Program-made: the position numbers and the translations under genes
Shown: positions 1 through 11,560 of the stretch, one piece after another
Layout of the letters: the number at the start of each line of letters is the position of its first letter
Position numbering within the stretch: the first letter of the stretch is position 1
Origin: Coniochaeta sp. PMI_546
Taxonomy: Eukaryota > Ascomycota > Sordariomycetes > Coniochaetales > Coniochaetaceae
Assembly: GCA_021432605.1 (NCBI GenBank)
Contig: MU271143.1
Coordinates: forward strand, 1,683,277-1,747,276
Length of the DNA: 64,000 nt
Direction: 5' to 3'
Notes under the pieces: generated by a model
What the model was told of the DNA's origin: nothing
Databases searched by the model: none
What the model saw: the letters and a program-made list of their open reading frames with translations, nothing else

Positions 1-1364
1 GGAATAAGGGGCAATGTTGCCTTCTTCTTAATAGGACGACAGAAATTGGAATAACTCGGCTTTCGACGTCACTTGCGTCTCATGGCTGAGGTAGTATCCC
101 TTCTTTGTAGATAGAGGGCTCGAAAAATGATGTTGTTCTAAAGTATGGTCCACTCGCGAGCCGGATGATCCCGCTCTGACAGGACCTTCTCACCGCTACG
201 AACTGGTGCTAACTTTGGATTCACAACGGTGAGAAAGCGGGTTTTTCGTCCGAAGACTCGGGAGGATCTGCACTATTATCTCGTTGTGATCTCTCCAGAT
301 CAGCTGCATCAGAAGTTGTGCAGCTTGTGAACGAAATGATCGCCGATGAGACTATGGTTGGAGGATATGTACACGTATACGTGTAGTCGGATTTTGGCTT
401 TTTTCCCTCTAGAGTTTCGGGTTGCTATTTTCGCTTCATAGTGCCGCTTGGCGTTGATTACTAACTGGCGATGCACGATTGATTACCTCTGCGTCCTTCA
501 AAGACTTTAACAGAGTCGCCGTAGCGGCTAGAGCGGATAGTCGTAGTCGTGCTCTCGCTGATATGACGCCTTCACTACAATGTTATCATCAGCTGGATTA
601 TTCGGCATCTCCGTTTCCATCATCTGATGTGGTTCTATCAGTCTACAGAGACATTTTCAGGCTTCATCGAATGGCTTAGATGAGTCATCTGTGGCATCGA
701 CTTGTCAGACGGCTCGTTCAAAACGCGAGATAGCCGATCTAAGCTTGAAGAAGGTAGGACTAAGGTAGATGTAAGTTGCCATGGGTTGACTGGAAAGCAG
801 AGAAGGTCTTCTGTTATTGTCCCTGCCTATTCGAACAACGTAGGTGATGCAAGACAGTGCCAGAACGGATATAGGCTACGACACATGACGCGCAATAAGG
901 ACATGCTCAACCAGATCGTTTTTAATGCCTGGTTTATGTAGAGCACATTCGGCCACGAGAGAGACACGAGAAAGTCGAACACTCAAACATGTCCTTGACA
1001 GCCGTAAGGGTTAGGGTAGACACGGGAAGCTAGGAGAAGACCCCTGGTCCTGCTGGCGCCGTTAGAAGCACGCTAACAGATGCAAGGCTGGCGGGGCTGG
1101 CGGCACTTCAAGCATCATGCTGCCAATGCGCTCTGAAACCCCGCCAAGGCACCCTTCAAGCATAACCTCATCAAGCTTTCTGCACGTTAACTGCCGGGCG
1201 TACCAGCGTGATTTCCACTGTCAGGTACGGCGGCACGCAAGAGTGAGCATAGATCATAGCTACAGTCGTAGTTTGTGGTATACCACCCGTCCTACCTCCC
1301 TTCACCATCTGCGGCATCCCCGATCGGCTGGCAACTCCCGGCCGTGTGACGTCCTTCCGTCGAG
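1..1364. other. Upstream intergenic stretch, no gene recognised
   Basis: Open frames here are all shorter than about 110 codons and overlap on both strands, and none contains a motif I recognise. The last part is presumably the promoter and leader of the SEC1 gene that starts at 1365. The left edge of the window could hold the end of a neighbouring transcript, but nothing in the sequence shows it. Confidence 0.5.
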
Positions 1365-3843
1365 ATGGGGGTCTCCGCCATTCAGGAGCAACACGACCGT
1401 ATGTGTTAGACCGCAAAACGTTGCAGTTCATTCGTGACAGGAGCTAATGGCTGCCTGCTGTAGTCCTCGTCGATACCATCAAGAACATTACCCGAGGCGA
1501 CGTGAGTTGCCGGCTCCCAGCATTTCTCAATCCGTGTTTGAGCTCCCAAGCTAGTCCGGCTACTGACACATGTCGTACCTTTAGTGGAAAGTCTTGGTGC
1601 TCGATGAGAATTCTAAGAGAATCGTCGATAATGTCGTCAAGGAAGATGACATTCTCAATCAGAACATCGCCAGTACGATTGCGAGCTACCCTACAACCTC
1701 CGTCCAGGGACTGATTGTAGAACAGATATTGAACGGATCGAGGAGAAGCGAGATATGAACCCGACGATGGATGCGATCTACTTGCTTTCGCCCCAGCCAC
1801 ATATTGTCGATTGTGTCTTGGCCGACTTCGAGAGGCGCAGATATAGAAGGGCATATCTGGTCTGGACGGGCGTGCTCGATCCCCAGCTGCGACGGCGTAT
1901 AGATTCTTCACCTCTCGCTCAACAACAACTGGCTGGTAAGTTTTTAGGTGAGCTACTTTATATATATCAAGTTAACGCCCTTACGAAGGTTTCGAAACGC
2001 TCACCATCGATTTCTTCCCCCGCGAATCTCATCTGATCACATTTCGAGACCCCTGGAGCTTTCCTATTCTATACCACCCAGCATGCAACCATCTTGTCCG
2101 GGAACACATGCAGACCCTAGCACAAAGAGTAAGTTTAGACTTATCCTTAGTACTGGTCCCCCTGAGGATCATGCTGTGTCGGTGCTCACCCATTTGCAAC
2201 AGATTACTGGCATATGCGTGTCACTGGGCGAGTATCCTAAAGTCCGTTACTATAAGCCGCGGTCGCCCACTCATGAAGCCAGTGTGCTATGCGGACACCT
2301 GGCTCGTTTCGTCCAAGAGGAGCTGGATGAGTACGCTCAATGGAACGCTAACTTCCCACCACCAACATCTCGACCACAAGGTGTTCTGGTCATAACAGAT
2401 AGGTCCATGGACCTGATGGCTCCTCTCGTGCACGAGTTTACCTATCAGGCTATGGCTCATGATCTCCTTCCGATAAAGGAGGGCGATAAGGTCACATTTC
2501 ACATGAAGATCAATGAGGGTACCCCGGGCGAAGAGGAGAAGGACATGGAGCTTCACGATAAGGATAAAGTCTGGGTCGACAATCGGCACCGACACATGAA
2601 GGACACGATTGACAAGTTAATGGATGATTTCAACAAGTTCATCAACCAAAATCCGAACTTTACCAACGAGAACCAAAACACTACCAGTCTCAATGCCATC
2701 AAGGACATGTTGGCCGGCTTACCCCAGTTCCAGGAGATGAAGGAGGCATACTCACTACACCTCACCATGGCGCAGGAAGCCATGAACGTGTTCGAGAAAC
2801 ATAAGCTCCCAGATATCGCCTCGGTCGAGCAGACTTTAGCTACGGGTGTGGACGAGGACTTCAAAAAGCCGAAGAATATTCTCGAGCAAGTCGTTCGCCT
2901 CTTAGACGACGAGGCTATCAGCCCGGCCGATAGGCTGCGGCTGATCATGACATACGTCCTCTACCGCGGCGGTGTCATCCCGGAGGACGTCCGTAGGCTT
3001 TTAGCTCATGCGTCTCTCCCACCTTCCGACGGCGAAGTCATCACGAACATCGAACTACTCGGAGGACACACAATCAAAGCGCTCAAGGAACCCCGCACAC
3101 CACCACAACCTGTCTTCCCGCAAGAAAAAAGAAACTCAGTAGTCAATGAGGAGTACGCTCTCTCACGCTTTGAACCGACACTGAAACGCCTCCTTGATGA
3201 CCTCAGCCGCGGCGCCCTCGACACCACCGTCTTCCCTTACGTCAAACCGCCCATGGACCCCCTCGAAGACGCAGCCTCAATGCAAGGGTCTCTCCGCACC
3301 GCCGCACCGCGCTGGGCCGGTGCCGGCCGGCGCGTCGTCGAGAACCGGCAGCGCATCATTGTCTTCGTCGCCGGCGGCGCGACGTACAGCGAGGCGCGTA
3401 CCTGCTACGAGGTCTCCGCCGCCAGGGGCAAGGACATCTTTTTGGCAACCTCGCACATGCTGACGCCCAGTCTTTTCCTCCGCCAGGTCCGGGACCTGTC
3501 CGTCGACAAGCGCCGTCTGGATCTGCCCCAGGAGCGACCCAAGCCAAAAGCACCGGCACATCTGTTTGAGCGACCCGCCCCTCCTCCCCAACAGCAGCAA
3601 CCACCCCAAGCTGGTGTGCCGGGTCGGAGACCCGTGCCCGCTGGCGGGATACCGTCCGGTCCGAAGCCGCCCACCACCGCGATGGCTAATATGAACCTCG
3701 GTCCTGGGCCGTCAAAGTCGGCGAACGGCGGCGCTGCCGGTCGATTTGACGGAGCGCAGCCAGCGCCTGCTCCGCCACATAAGCTGGAGAAGGACAAGGA
3801 GAAAGAGCACAAGAAGAAGAAGTTCTTCGGTATCAAAAGGTGA
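1365..3843 (+). CDS. sec1: Sec1-family (SM) protein, syntaxin/SNARE regulator of exocytosis
   Basis: Sec1/Munc18 protein that binds assembled SNAREs and promotes vesicle fusion at the plasma membrane. I read six exons: 1365-1398, 1464-1501, 1585-1672, 1726-1935, 1989-2128 and 2203-3843, giving 716 residues, normal for the family. The start MGVSAIQEQHD matches the fungal Sec1 N-terminus and is only reached through a 34-nt first exon. The introns have recognisable donors and branch points, for example GCTAATG before the acceptor at 1463. Exon 6 carries the strongly conserved block DRSMDLMAPLVHEF (about residues 236-249) followed by TYQAMAHDLLPI. The C-terminus is Pro/Gln-rich and ends in a lysine-rich tail (KKKKFFGIKR), which could favour membrane contact (inference). 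It converges with RPN1. The family call is firm; the exact exon 1 join rests on homology to remembered fungal sequences. Confidence 0.95.
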
Positions 3844-4352
3844 TGTATAGATCGCACTGTCCCTTTGTACGCAGATGAATGGCATTGCCCTAATTCTTCC
3901 GGAGCATTACATGAGCAAGGCGTTTTGGAGCCCAGGGCGTGCTATTAGATAGCGACAAATCAATGTTTTGCGTGTGCTGTCTCGCCTTCGTATACGTGAA
4001 CAAGGTCAGGACTTGAAAAGGCAATGCAAGCTGAGCTATCATTCGGTGACGCGTAACCTTGAAATACCGCTCATGCGGTTCCTGATGTCAGCTGAGGTGG
4101 ACAAACATTCACCAGGCTCACAGACAGATAAGATTTTAAGGTAGTGAATACGAATATCGATTGATCTATTCCGTGTTCAAATCTTTGACCGCCCCTACCT
4201 AACGAACCGCCCTACCTTCTGTAAAGCGAGCTTACGGTTCGCTAGGTAGCCAAAGGACGTATTAATACAGTACACGCACATGTTTTGTCCCAGTGCCAAG
4301 AGACTGCCCCTGAAGGCAGGCCTAGCATCTTCAACCCGTCCACGACATCGAT
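3844..4352. other. Convergent intergene between SEC1 and RPN1
   Basis: About 0.5 kb between two stop codons on opposite strands, so it should contain both 3' UTRs and polyadenylation sites. The only structure I see is the inverted repeat listed separately at 4195-4249. No open frame of interest. Confidence 0.6.
4195..4249. repeat. 15-bp inverted repeat with 25-nt loop
   Basis: The left arm CTACCTAACGAACCG (4195-4209) pairs with the right arm CGGTTCGCTAGGTAG (4235-4249) with one mismatch, enclosing a 25-nt loop. It lies between two convergent genes, closer to the RPN1 stop codon. It could fold in either transcript, or it could be the remnant of a small palindromic repeat; its CTACCT/AGGTAG ends resemble the motif family seen in other intergenes here. 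Confidence 0.7.
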
Positions 4353-7275
4353 CTATTTGCCATCCTCCCAGTCAGGGTTCTGGGTTTTCCGAGTTAGCAA
4401 ACTGCCCAAAGCATGCTAGGAAAAGACGTAAGAAAAGTTGAAGCAAGTTAATGACATACCTTCCGCAGAATGACCAAGCCCTCAAGAGTGCTGCTCAAGC
4501 TGATATACTGCTCATCCTCGAGTTCCGCACGCTCACCGTACGCGAGAAGGACAGGTGTGCTCTGTGTCTGCCAGCCAGTGATCGTCTTGGGCCGACCGGC
4601 CTGGCCGACGACGTCAACCGCTTGACCAACGCGGACGTTGACGGTAAGCGGCTTGAGCTCCTCGTCGAGCGTGACGAGGAAGCGCGGCTGCATGGCGGTG
4701 ACGAGGAAGTAGAGCAGGTAGTGGGACTTGGCAGTTATGAACTGCTTGGCATCGATCATAGCCACAAGAGTGGCCATGAGACCGGCCGTGGCCACACGGC
4801 TGAGGATCTGCCGGTCCGTGTGGAATGGGCTGACGGACATCGTTCCCTTGCCCATGTGTAGAAGGCCCTGCGCGATGCGGACCATGAACAGGGACTCTTG
4901 GTCGCGGTGGTAGTAGCTAGCTAGCTGCCGGAGAAGCTGCGCCAACCGCGCGTTGTTGGTCCCGGCACCGACGATGCCCATGGCAAAGATGGCATTGATG
5001 GCCACCTCGTTGTCGTTGTCGTGGCTGTACCGTGACAGCGTGTCGTAGACCTTCATTTGCGGGTTGCTCGGGCTAACGAGGGCCATGGCCAGTGGCACGG
5101 CGCGGCGGATGTTGGGCTCGCCGTAGTGCATGAGGTGGCCGAACTGCCTGAGCACCATGTCTTGGCCGATGTCCTCTCCCATGGCAATCAGGCCGATGCC
5201 AAGGACAGCGTATGATTGTAGCAGCTCGTCGCCCTTCTTCTCGTCGGAATCCTCCACGTGGTCGTTGCAGATGTGTAGTAGCTCTTGTATCTTCAGGACC
5301 GCTCCAGTGCCCGCCCAAGCGCATATCTCAACAAGGACACCTGTAGGCTTTGCCATAGGATGCTCGACTGCCTGCAGTGTCTCTTGAATCACATCTACCT
5401 CCTCTTGGCGACCGAAAAACAGAAGGCCAAGGCCAAGGGCCAGGAACCTTGCCCACTTGTCGTTCAGCTTTTCCTTACGATCGTCATCTAATAATGTGTT
5501 GATAATCGCTTCACTGATCTCAGGGTCACCCGTACCAACGGCGACGAACCCACATGCTAGCGCAGCCATAGCCGAAACCTGCATTGAGTAGCTGGAATCC
5601 CCGATCATTGGCTGAAGGATGTCCAACACCTCCTGCTTCTGAGTTCCGGCATAAGCCAAGCCCAGCCCCATGACAGAGGCCGTCTGGTTGAGCGGCTTAT
5701 CTTTGTTTGTAAGAGTGCCGGGATCTGAAAGCAGAGCCAAGGCTGGATCTGCATCCAAGCGGACACCGGAGTTCATGATACCGATGGCGAGGAGAGCACC
5801 GGCTCTGATCTGGTCCTCTTCCACATATGTGTATTTGTCGACCGTGTCCAAGCCATTTTCGACGTCCCAAAGGAGAAGCGTGCCCAGCGATGCCACAGTC
5901 GAGGTCATACCCTCTTCCTTGGTTTTCCAGACCCAAGGTTCCTTGTCGACAAGCATCATCTTGTCCTTGCCAAAGCCGGCGTTGACGAAGGCATTGACGA
6001 ACCCGGCGGCGAGATTATGTCTGGCCGAATCGAAGTTCGTCATGCCCGCTACTCTACTGCTCTCGAGGTGGCTCTTGTAGATGTCCTCGGTGGTCTTCGG
6101 CTCAAGAATGTTGAGTTCCTTCCCAAGAGCTTTGAAATGCTCTGACAACTTCAGATTGCAAAGGGACTCATAGATCTGCTGGTCATCCTCAGAATCTCCC
6201 TCGTGCTCCAAGGGAATTCTTTGCCGGGCAAGAAGGAAGGCCAACTGCTTCTTCAAGGCGGGATCCGTGACGGTGTTGAAGTCCTCTTGGATGAGATCGA
6301 GGCTGTTGAGCCTGATGGCCACAACCATTGCCTGCGTCCACTGGTTGTATTTCTTGTATATGCTATGTGCAACTTTGAGGAAGTTATCGTTGTCTGGATA
6401 GGTGAGAAGGTTGACCATGGACACCATATATAAGCACACTCTGGAGTATGTGTTCTCGTCGACATAGTTGATCAGCTCTTGGATGACCTCCAGCTCACTC
6501 AGCAGATCGACTGCATCCGCCTCGGCGTTATTTTTTAGGAAGAGAGGAACAAGTGTGAAGGCCAGCTTGTGGAGGTCCTCGACCGATTCTTCGTTGGCAA
6601 CCCGCTTGCTGTAGACCTCACCAATTTCTAGAGCCAGATGGCGCACATATTCGTGGCCCCAGGAACCGATATCTTCAGTGGGGGCCAGGAGTCGATATTT
6701 GAGCGTATCCTGGCGGTCTTCGTCTGAAAAAGTCATGCCGATGACGGACAAGACATCAGCCAAGGACACTTTGTCGTCGCCGAGCGGCCATTCCTCGTAC
6801 AGCCGCGTCAAGGTCTCGTAGTGGGGTCGAAGGAACTTCAGTGGCTTCGGTACTGCTGTCATGGAGGAGGTCGAAGTCTTGATGAAGTTCTTCATCGCCT
6901 CAAGAGCTGGTTTGTAGAGAGTAGCATCGGATTCCTGGCTCGCAAATGTTAGATTCTGACAACTGTTTTTGTTGGCACGGGGGGGAGGAGCATCGCACAG
7001 TTAGTCGCTCGACGAGCATATCGAGCTCGTTCTTGAGCTGCTGATCTTCTTCACTAAGCTCTTCAGTCGCTAAACCACGTCAGTTGAGACTTATACGCGC
7101 CGCTTGAATTTGTAGGGAAGCAGGACAAACATTCGGCGTTGTCGTCATCCTTCTTGCCATCTGGAATGGGCTTTCCATCCTTGTCCTTCTTGACCTCCTC
7201 GGGTTTCTTGACAGCATCGACTGCCTTGCCTTTGCCCTTGTCGGCGGATTTGGGCAAATCGCTATCCCCAGCCAT
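4353..7275 (-). CDS. rpn1: 26S proteasome regulatory subunit Rpn1 (non-ATPase base scaffold)
   Basis: Base subunit of the 19S particle that docks ubiquitin shuttle factors and contacts the ATPase ring. Four exons on the minus strand: 7275-7131, 7069-6999, 6934-4460 and 4379-4353, giving 905 residues. Exon 1 encodes a Lys/Asp-rich charged start (MAGDSDLPKSADKGKGK). Exon 2 encodes the conserved EELSEEDQQLKNELDMLVERL block, and exon 3 begins ESDATLYKPALEAMKNF. The long exon contains proteasome/cyclosome repeats, seen as alternating G/A-rich helices such as ALLAIGIMNSG and AMAALACGFVAVG. The last exon is only 27 nt and adds NPDWEDGK, the conserved C-terminal tail. Intron 1 has an unusual GTTTGT donor. 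Reading straight through intron 3 would replace the tail with VCH. The gene diverges from RIO2. Confidence 0.95.
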
Positions 7276-7796
7276 GGTTGCGAGGCGGAATCACGTACGA
7301 CGGGGAGCTTGACCGGTGAATCGTATTGCACACCTGCTCTGGAGGTGCAGCCTGTTCTATAAGTGTTGACCGATGCAGAGATGAGACTTGTTTGGGTCCT
7401 AGCGTTGCGTATTATTTGGTGGCCAGTGGGTTGGTCAAGTGGAAGGAAGACGGAGTTGATGTCCCTGGGAGTGTTCTGAGCTTCGACGGAACCATTTGGT
7501 AGCTTCCCAAGTTACGCGAGGCTTTGCCGCCTGGCGAAGAGGCGAGGCTCCACTGGAGGCTGGAGCTAGTGTAATCAGCTGTGATAAGCCCACACCAACC
7601 TTAGCGGCACACCCTTCTGATGAACGCTAAAACACTGAGTCTATCTAATCTTATCGACATCTTTATCGTCAATTTTTTGACGTCGTTCTTGAAATCAATG
7701 GCGGGGCGGACGTCCGTGCCTCAAACGACCTCACACATCAGAGATCCGGGTAACTGAGTATCAACAAGAGCCCTTCGGACATAGCAATCGGACAAC
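7276..7796. promoter_or_regulatory. Shared divergent promoter region of RPN1 and RIO2
   Basis: 521 bp separates the two start codons, so both promoters must lie here. On the strand facing RPN1 there is GGCGGCAAA (7531-7523), one base from the yeast proteasome-associated element GGTGGCAAA, about 250 bp from the RPN1 start. Whether that element works in filamentous fungi is not known to me. No TATA box stands out. Confidence 0.5.
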
Positions 7797-9134
7797 ATGA
7801 AGTTGGACACCAAGGCCATGCGCCATCTCACCTCCGAGGACTGGAGAGTCCTGACGGCGGTTAGTTCGCTCTTGATCACTTTGATTAGCAGACCGTTAGG
7901 TCTAACTAAACTCTTCTTTGCATTCTAGGTCGAGATGGGCAGCAGAAACCACGAGATAGTCCCGACACCGCTAATTGAGAGGATATCTCGCGTTCGGGGT
8001 GGCGCCAGCAGTGTGCATCGCTCAATCTCAAACCTTGCCAAGGTCGGCCTGATCGCACGCGTCAAGGAAGCAAAGTACGACGGTTACCGGCTGACCTACG
8101 GCGGCCTCGACTATCTAGCGCTACACACCTATGCGTCGCGCAAGGAGATCTACAGCGTCGGGTCGCGGATAGGTGTTGGGAAGGAAAGCGACATCATGAT
8201 TGTCGCGGATTCTACGGGCGACCAAAAGGTACTCAAGATCCATCGCCTCGGCCGCATATCCTTCCGCACAGTCAAGACGAACCGCGATTACCTGAAGAAT
8301 CGTCAATCCGGGTCGTGGATGTATCTCTCTCGTCTTGCGGCCATGAAGGAGTTTGCCTTCATGCAGGCACTGAAGGAAGAAGGCTTTCCCGTGCCAGATC
8401 CGATAGCTCAATCACGGCACACCCTCCTGATGACGCTGATTGATGCGCACCCCATGCGGCAAATATCCGCCGTACCTGACCCTGCGGGTCTATATGCGGA
8501 GCTTATTGATTTGATCCTCCGGTTCGCCAAGCACGGTCTAATACACGGCGATTTCAACGAGTTCAATATCCTAATCAAGGAGGAGAAGGAAGTCAGACAT
8601 GACCAGACCGCAACATTGCAGCCAGGGTCACAAGTCACAGAGAGCACGGAAGAGTCACTAAAATTGACGCCGATAGTTATTGACTTCCCGCAGATGATAT
8701 CCATGGAGCATCAGAATGCAGAAATGTACTTCGATCGCGACGTCAACTGCATCAAGCGTTTCTTCGAGAGACGCTTCCACTTCAAGAGTACGCGGCCAGG
8801 GCCATTCTTCAAGGATGCCAAGAAGACCGTGGGCAAGCATGGTGTGAAGCGCCTGGACGCTTCAGCCGAGGCATCTGGCTTTACCAAAAAGATGTTGAAG
8901 GATCTGGAAGCCGCTATCCATGAACAAGCTGGATCGATAGAGGACAGCGGTGGTTTAGAAAATGCTTCAGGCAGCGAAGAGGAAGAAGAAGCGGAGGATG
9001 ACGATACAGATGATGAAGAAAGTGAGGGGGAACCTGCTGATGAACCTGTGCCGCTATTTGATGATGCTGTCTTGCACGACACAGGCGACCTCCAAGCAAA
9101 GAAGCTGGAAGAGCTGAAGATTAGCGACACTTGA
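7797..9134 (+). CDS. rio2: Serine/threonine protein kinase Rio2, 40S ribosome maturation
   Basis: Atypical RIO-family kinase/ATPase acting on late pre-40S particles in nucleus and cytoplasm. Two exons, 7797-7859 and 7929-9134, give 422 residues. The first exon (MKLDTKAMRHLTSEDWRVLTA) plus the following VEMGSRNHEIVP is the RIO2 winged-helix N-terminus. Key kinase features are visible: flexible P-loop GVGKESDI (about residues 103-110), the ATP-binding Lys in VLKIHRLGR (about 124), the catalytic loop HGDFNEFNIL (Asp about 229) and the metal-binding IDFPQ (Asp about 273). The C-terminus has a long acidic Glu/Asp stretch. The intron has a GTTAGT donor and a TTCTAG acceptor. It shares its upstream region with RPN1. 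Confidence 0.96.
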
Positions 9135-9245
9135 TGTATACTAATGCTGCTGAAGCTTCTATCGACGACTTCATGACTTATTTTAGTCTTGTTTCCCGTG
9201 GAGAATGCCGTGGCCAAGCAAGGTCGTCGACGTCTGGACTTGCCT

Positions 9246-9491
9246 TTACCAGCTTGTGGGTGGAAGGTCGTCCAAGATATAACACATATTGATGTCCTTG
9301 GTCAGCTTGCCCTTGTTCTGACGCTTCGCTGACCCAGCCCTGACATCGCTCACCTCCGGCTTCCGTCCTTCCAACTCAGAAAGCCCTTCTGCTCTCCTCC
9401 TCCTCGCATCGCGTTGGCATCGTCTCTGCTCCTCCAGCTCGCCGGCCTTCCCCTTTCTATCCTCCTCTTCATTCCCAGCCTTACATGGCAT
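9246..9491 (-). CDS. Small charged hypothetical protein (doubtful)
   Basis: An 81-codon ATG-to-stop frame. The predicted product is rich in Lys, Arg and Glu (segments such as ELEEQRRCQRDARRRRAEGLSELEG could form a helix or coiled coil) and ends KDINMCYILDDLPPTSW. I do not recognise the family. It lies just downstream of RIO2 on the opposite strand, so it could be antisense to the RIO2 3' UTR or simply a chance frame. The ordered, hydrophobic C-terminal segment is the main reason to keep it. Confidence 0.25.
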   Translation of the reverse strand: MPCKAGNEEEDRKGKAGELEEQRRCQRDARRRRAEGLSELEGRKPEVSDVRAGSAKRQNKGKLTKDINMCYILDDLPPTSW

Positions 9492-10551
9492 ATTGTCTAA
9501 CGGGCTTCGGGTGATGGGTGTTGGTAATGTTGGTGACGGTACGAACTAAGAGGCGGTCGGCAGAAGGATATATTGTGGAGAGTAACTGATACTACTCATC
9601 AGTAATTTATCGAACTATTACTCGCTATTCAGACCACTGTCATTCACTGTCTCTTGGACTGTCACTCATGCTTCATCGACTTGTCTGGACCATCACTCAC
9701 TCACTCACGCTTCATCGACTTGTCTGGACCATCACTCACTCACGCTTTATCGAATTGTCTGAACTGCCACTCTCGCTTCATCGAACACAACTGACGATTA
9801 CTCAGGGCATTTCATCAATTTAGTCTCTCGTTTAGTCTACATCATGGCAGAACGACCGAGATGGACGAAAGACTGTGCTATTGCCCTCGACTCAACACGA
9901 ATTCGAACTACAGACCACGATGCTGAACACCAGTTCTGACGTTCCGGGATGAATGCTGCTAATGTTCTGAGAGCATCCGCTTTGTTCACGGGCACCTCTA
10001 TGCGACTTGTACCAAAGTGTGCCCTAGCAGGAGTAGTGTATGATTAAATGAAGAAGTAGCCCCTGAAAGAACCCTGATTCAGACCTCGATTAACAGCCTC
10101 CAGTTTGGAGTATGGAGTATTGGAACACAAGTCTCTTCTTTAGATTGAGTACTTCACACGAAAAATGCTGATATTCAACACGTCTTAAAGGTTTTTAGTC
10201 TTTTGGGTTCATATGCCGTTTCCACGCCGTTCTCCCTACAGTCAGAGTCTAGGTAAGCCTGTATAGTTAAAGAGGGATGTTAATCTGGTATCTGCAAGCA
10301 TGAGGCCAGTCACTGGTTCTTCGCAGGCTAATGACTGATAGAAGACCTTGAGCCAGTGCTATCCTCGGCATTTGAAGACGCCTAGCGGCCTCGCCCTGGC
10401 TGTTGAACACGATGTGTAGCACATGTGGTACGAGGGACAGCAGCCTTATATATTCTTATCTCCACGAAGCACCCAGTACCACGACGAACCTCCCCCTCAT
10501 TCTCAGACCCTCATTCCCAAGAACTGAGGCATAGCAGCTTCTGCATCAGAA
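9492..10551. other. Intergenic stretch with tandem repeat
   Basis: No gene recognised. It contains the short tandem repeat array listed at 9653-9785 and only very short open frames. The right part should include the promoter of the DUF6594 gene at 10552. Confidence 0.5.
9653..9785. repeat. Degenerate tandem repeat, about four units of 27-39 bp
   Basis: Units at about 9653-9684, 9685-9723, 9724-9758 and 9759-9785 share the core GGACCATCACTCACTCACGC followed by TTCATCGACTTGT. Length differences come mostly from the number of CACT/CTCA steps within a unit, as expected from slippage. The array is not in a coding frame that I can support. Confidence 0.85.
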
Positions 10552-11560
10552 ATGGCTCCAGATGAATCCTTAATCAAAGGCGGCTATGAGAGACTGGCTG
10601 AGGGGATGGGGGCATGCACCTCATTTACGATATTTCGCCGCTTTACGACTTTGTCACTCGAGAACCTCTTATATTTGCAAGCAGATCTCTTTAATTGAGT
10701 CCGGGAACTATTTCAGCCTCAGCGGCAACAACCCTCGGCAGCTCGAGACCATTCTGGAGATCAGAATTCGCTTGAAAGAGTATCGTCAGTAATCAGTTCT
10801 AAGTTTCAGTTCAAGATCTTCCAACTTCTAGTGTTGCAGTACTGACCGCGGCGGGCTCGTTGGTAGAAGAGGCCTTGAACCTGTACCGCCAGACGGCTGC
10901 CATCGCGGCGCCACATCGAAATGCGGTGAAGGACCTATGGAATTGGATGAGGTCACCATCCAGGGGTGGCGTCTGTATAATCTCGGACGATGGAGACCTG
11001 TGGAGACACTATAAGCGGCATGATCTTCTTGCTCTTGATACGACATCAACGGACACATTTACACAATGGGTTACGAACCACCTTGTTGATATCTATCATG
11101 AAACGCTGGGCAGACGCATTCATGTAAGCCTACCTACTTCTACGATGGCTATACAACATGCCCAGTGACAGAAGCTGACAAGCTGCACACATTCAGCAAA
11201 AGGATATAGAGAAGCAAACCACGCTACACAACTCTATCACATACTCGGATAAGAGGATCGCAAAAGTGACCCGCAGCTTGACGATCACAATTGCTTGTAT
11301 GTTGCCCATTGGGGCAACGATTGTGCTATATCTGGTGCATGATACGGCCAAGCGACTCGGCATTATTGCTGCTTTTACTGCCATCTTCTCGCTGGCTCTG
11401 GGTCTCTTTACGAGTGCGAGCTTGCAAGAGGTTTTCAGTGCGACGGCTGCGTAAGTAAGTCTGAGTTCCCACATCAACAAGTAGTGACTGATGCTATTCT
11501 CTCAGATTTGCCGCGGTATCTGTTGTCTGGGTTGGAAGTGCAAGTTCAGTGGGTTCTTAA
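10552..11560 (+). pseudogene. DUF6594-family membrane protein, reading frame broken near the N-terminus
   Basis: Most of a DUF6594 (fungal, function unknown) protein can be read. The start MAPDESLIKGGYERLAEGMG, then FRRFTTLSLENLLYLQADL, is the family's opening. The frame then hits TGA at 10696-10698, and the next conserved piece (RQLETILEIRIRLKEY) is in another frame, so a stop and a frame change separate them. The rest is well formed: exons ending 10784, then 10840-11123, 11197-11450 and 11506-11560 join in phase with normal splice sites. They encode DGDLWRHYKRHDLLAL and a hydrophobic C-terminus (ITIACMLPIGATIVLYLV, then LGIIAAFTAIFSLALGLF and AAFAAVSVVWVG), matching the usual C-terminal membrane segments. 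A missed intron or a sequence error could also explain the break; I found no convincing donor/acceptor pair. Confidence 0.75.
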
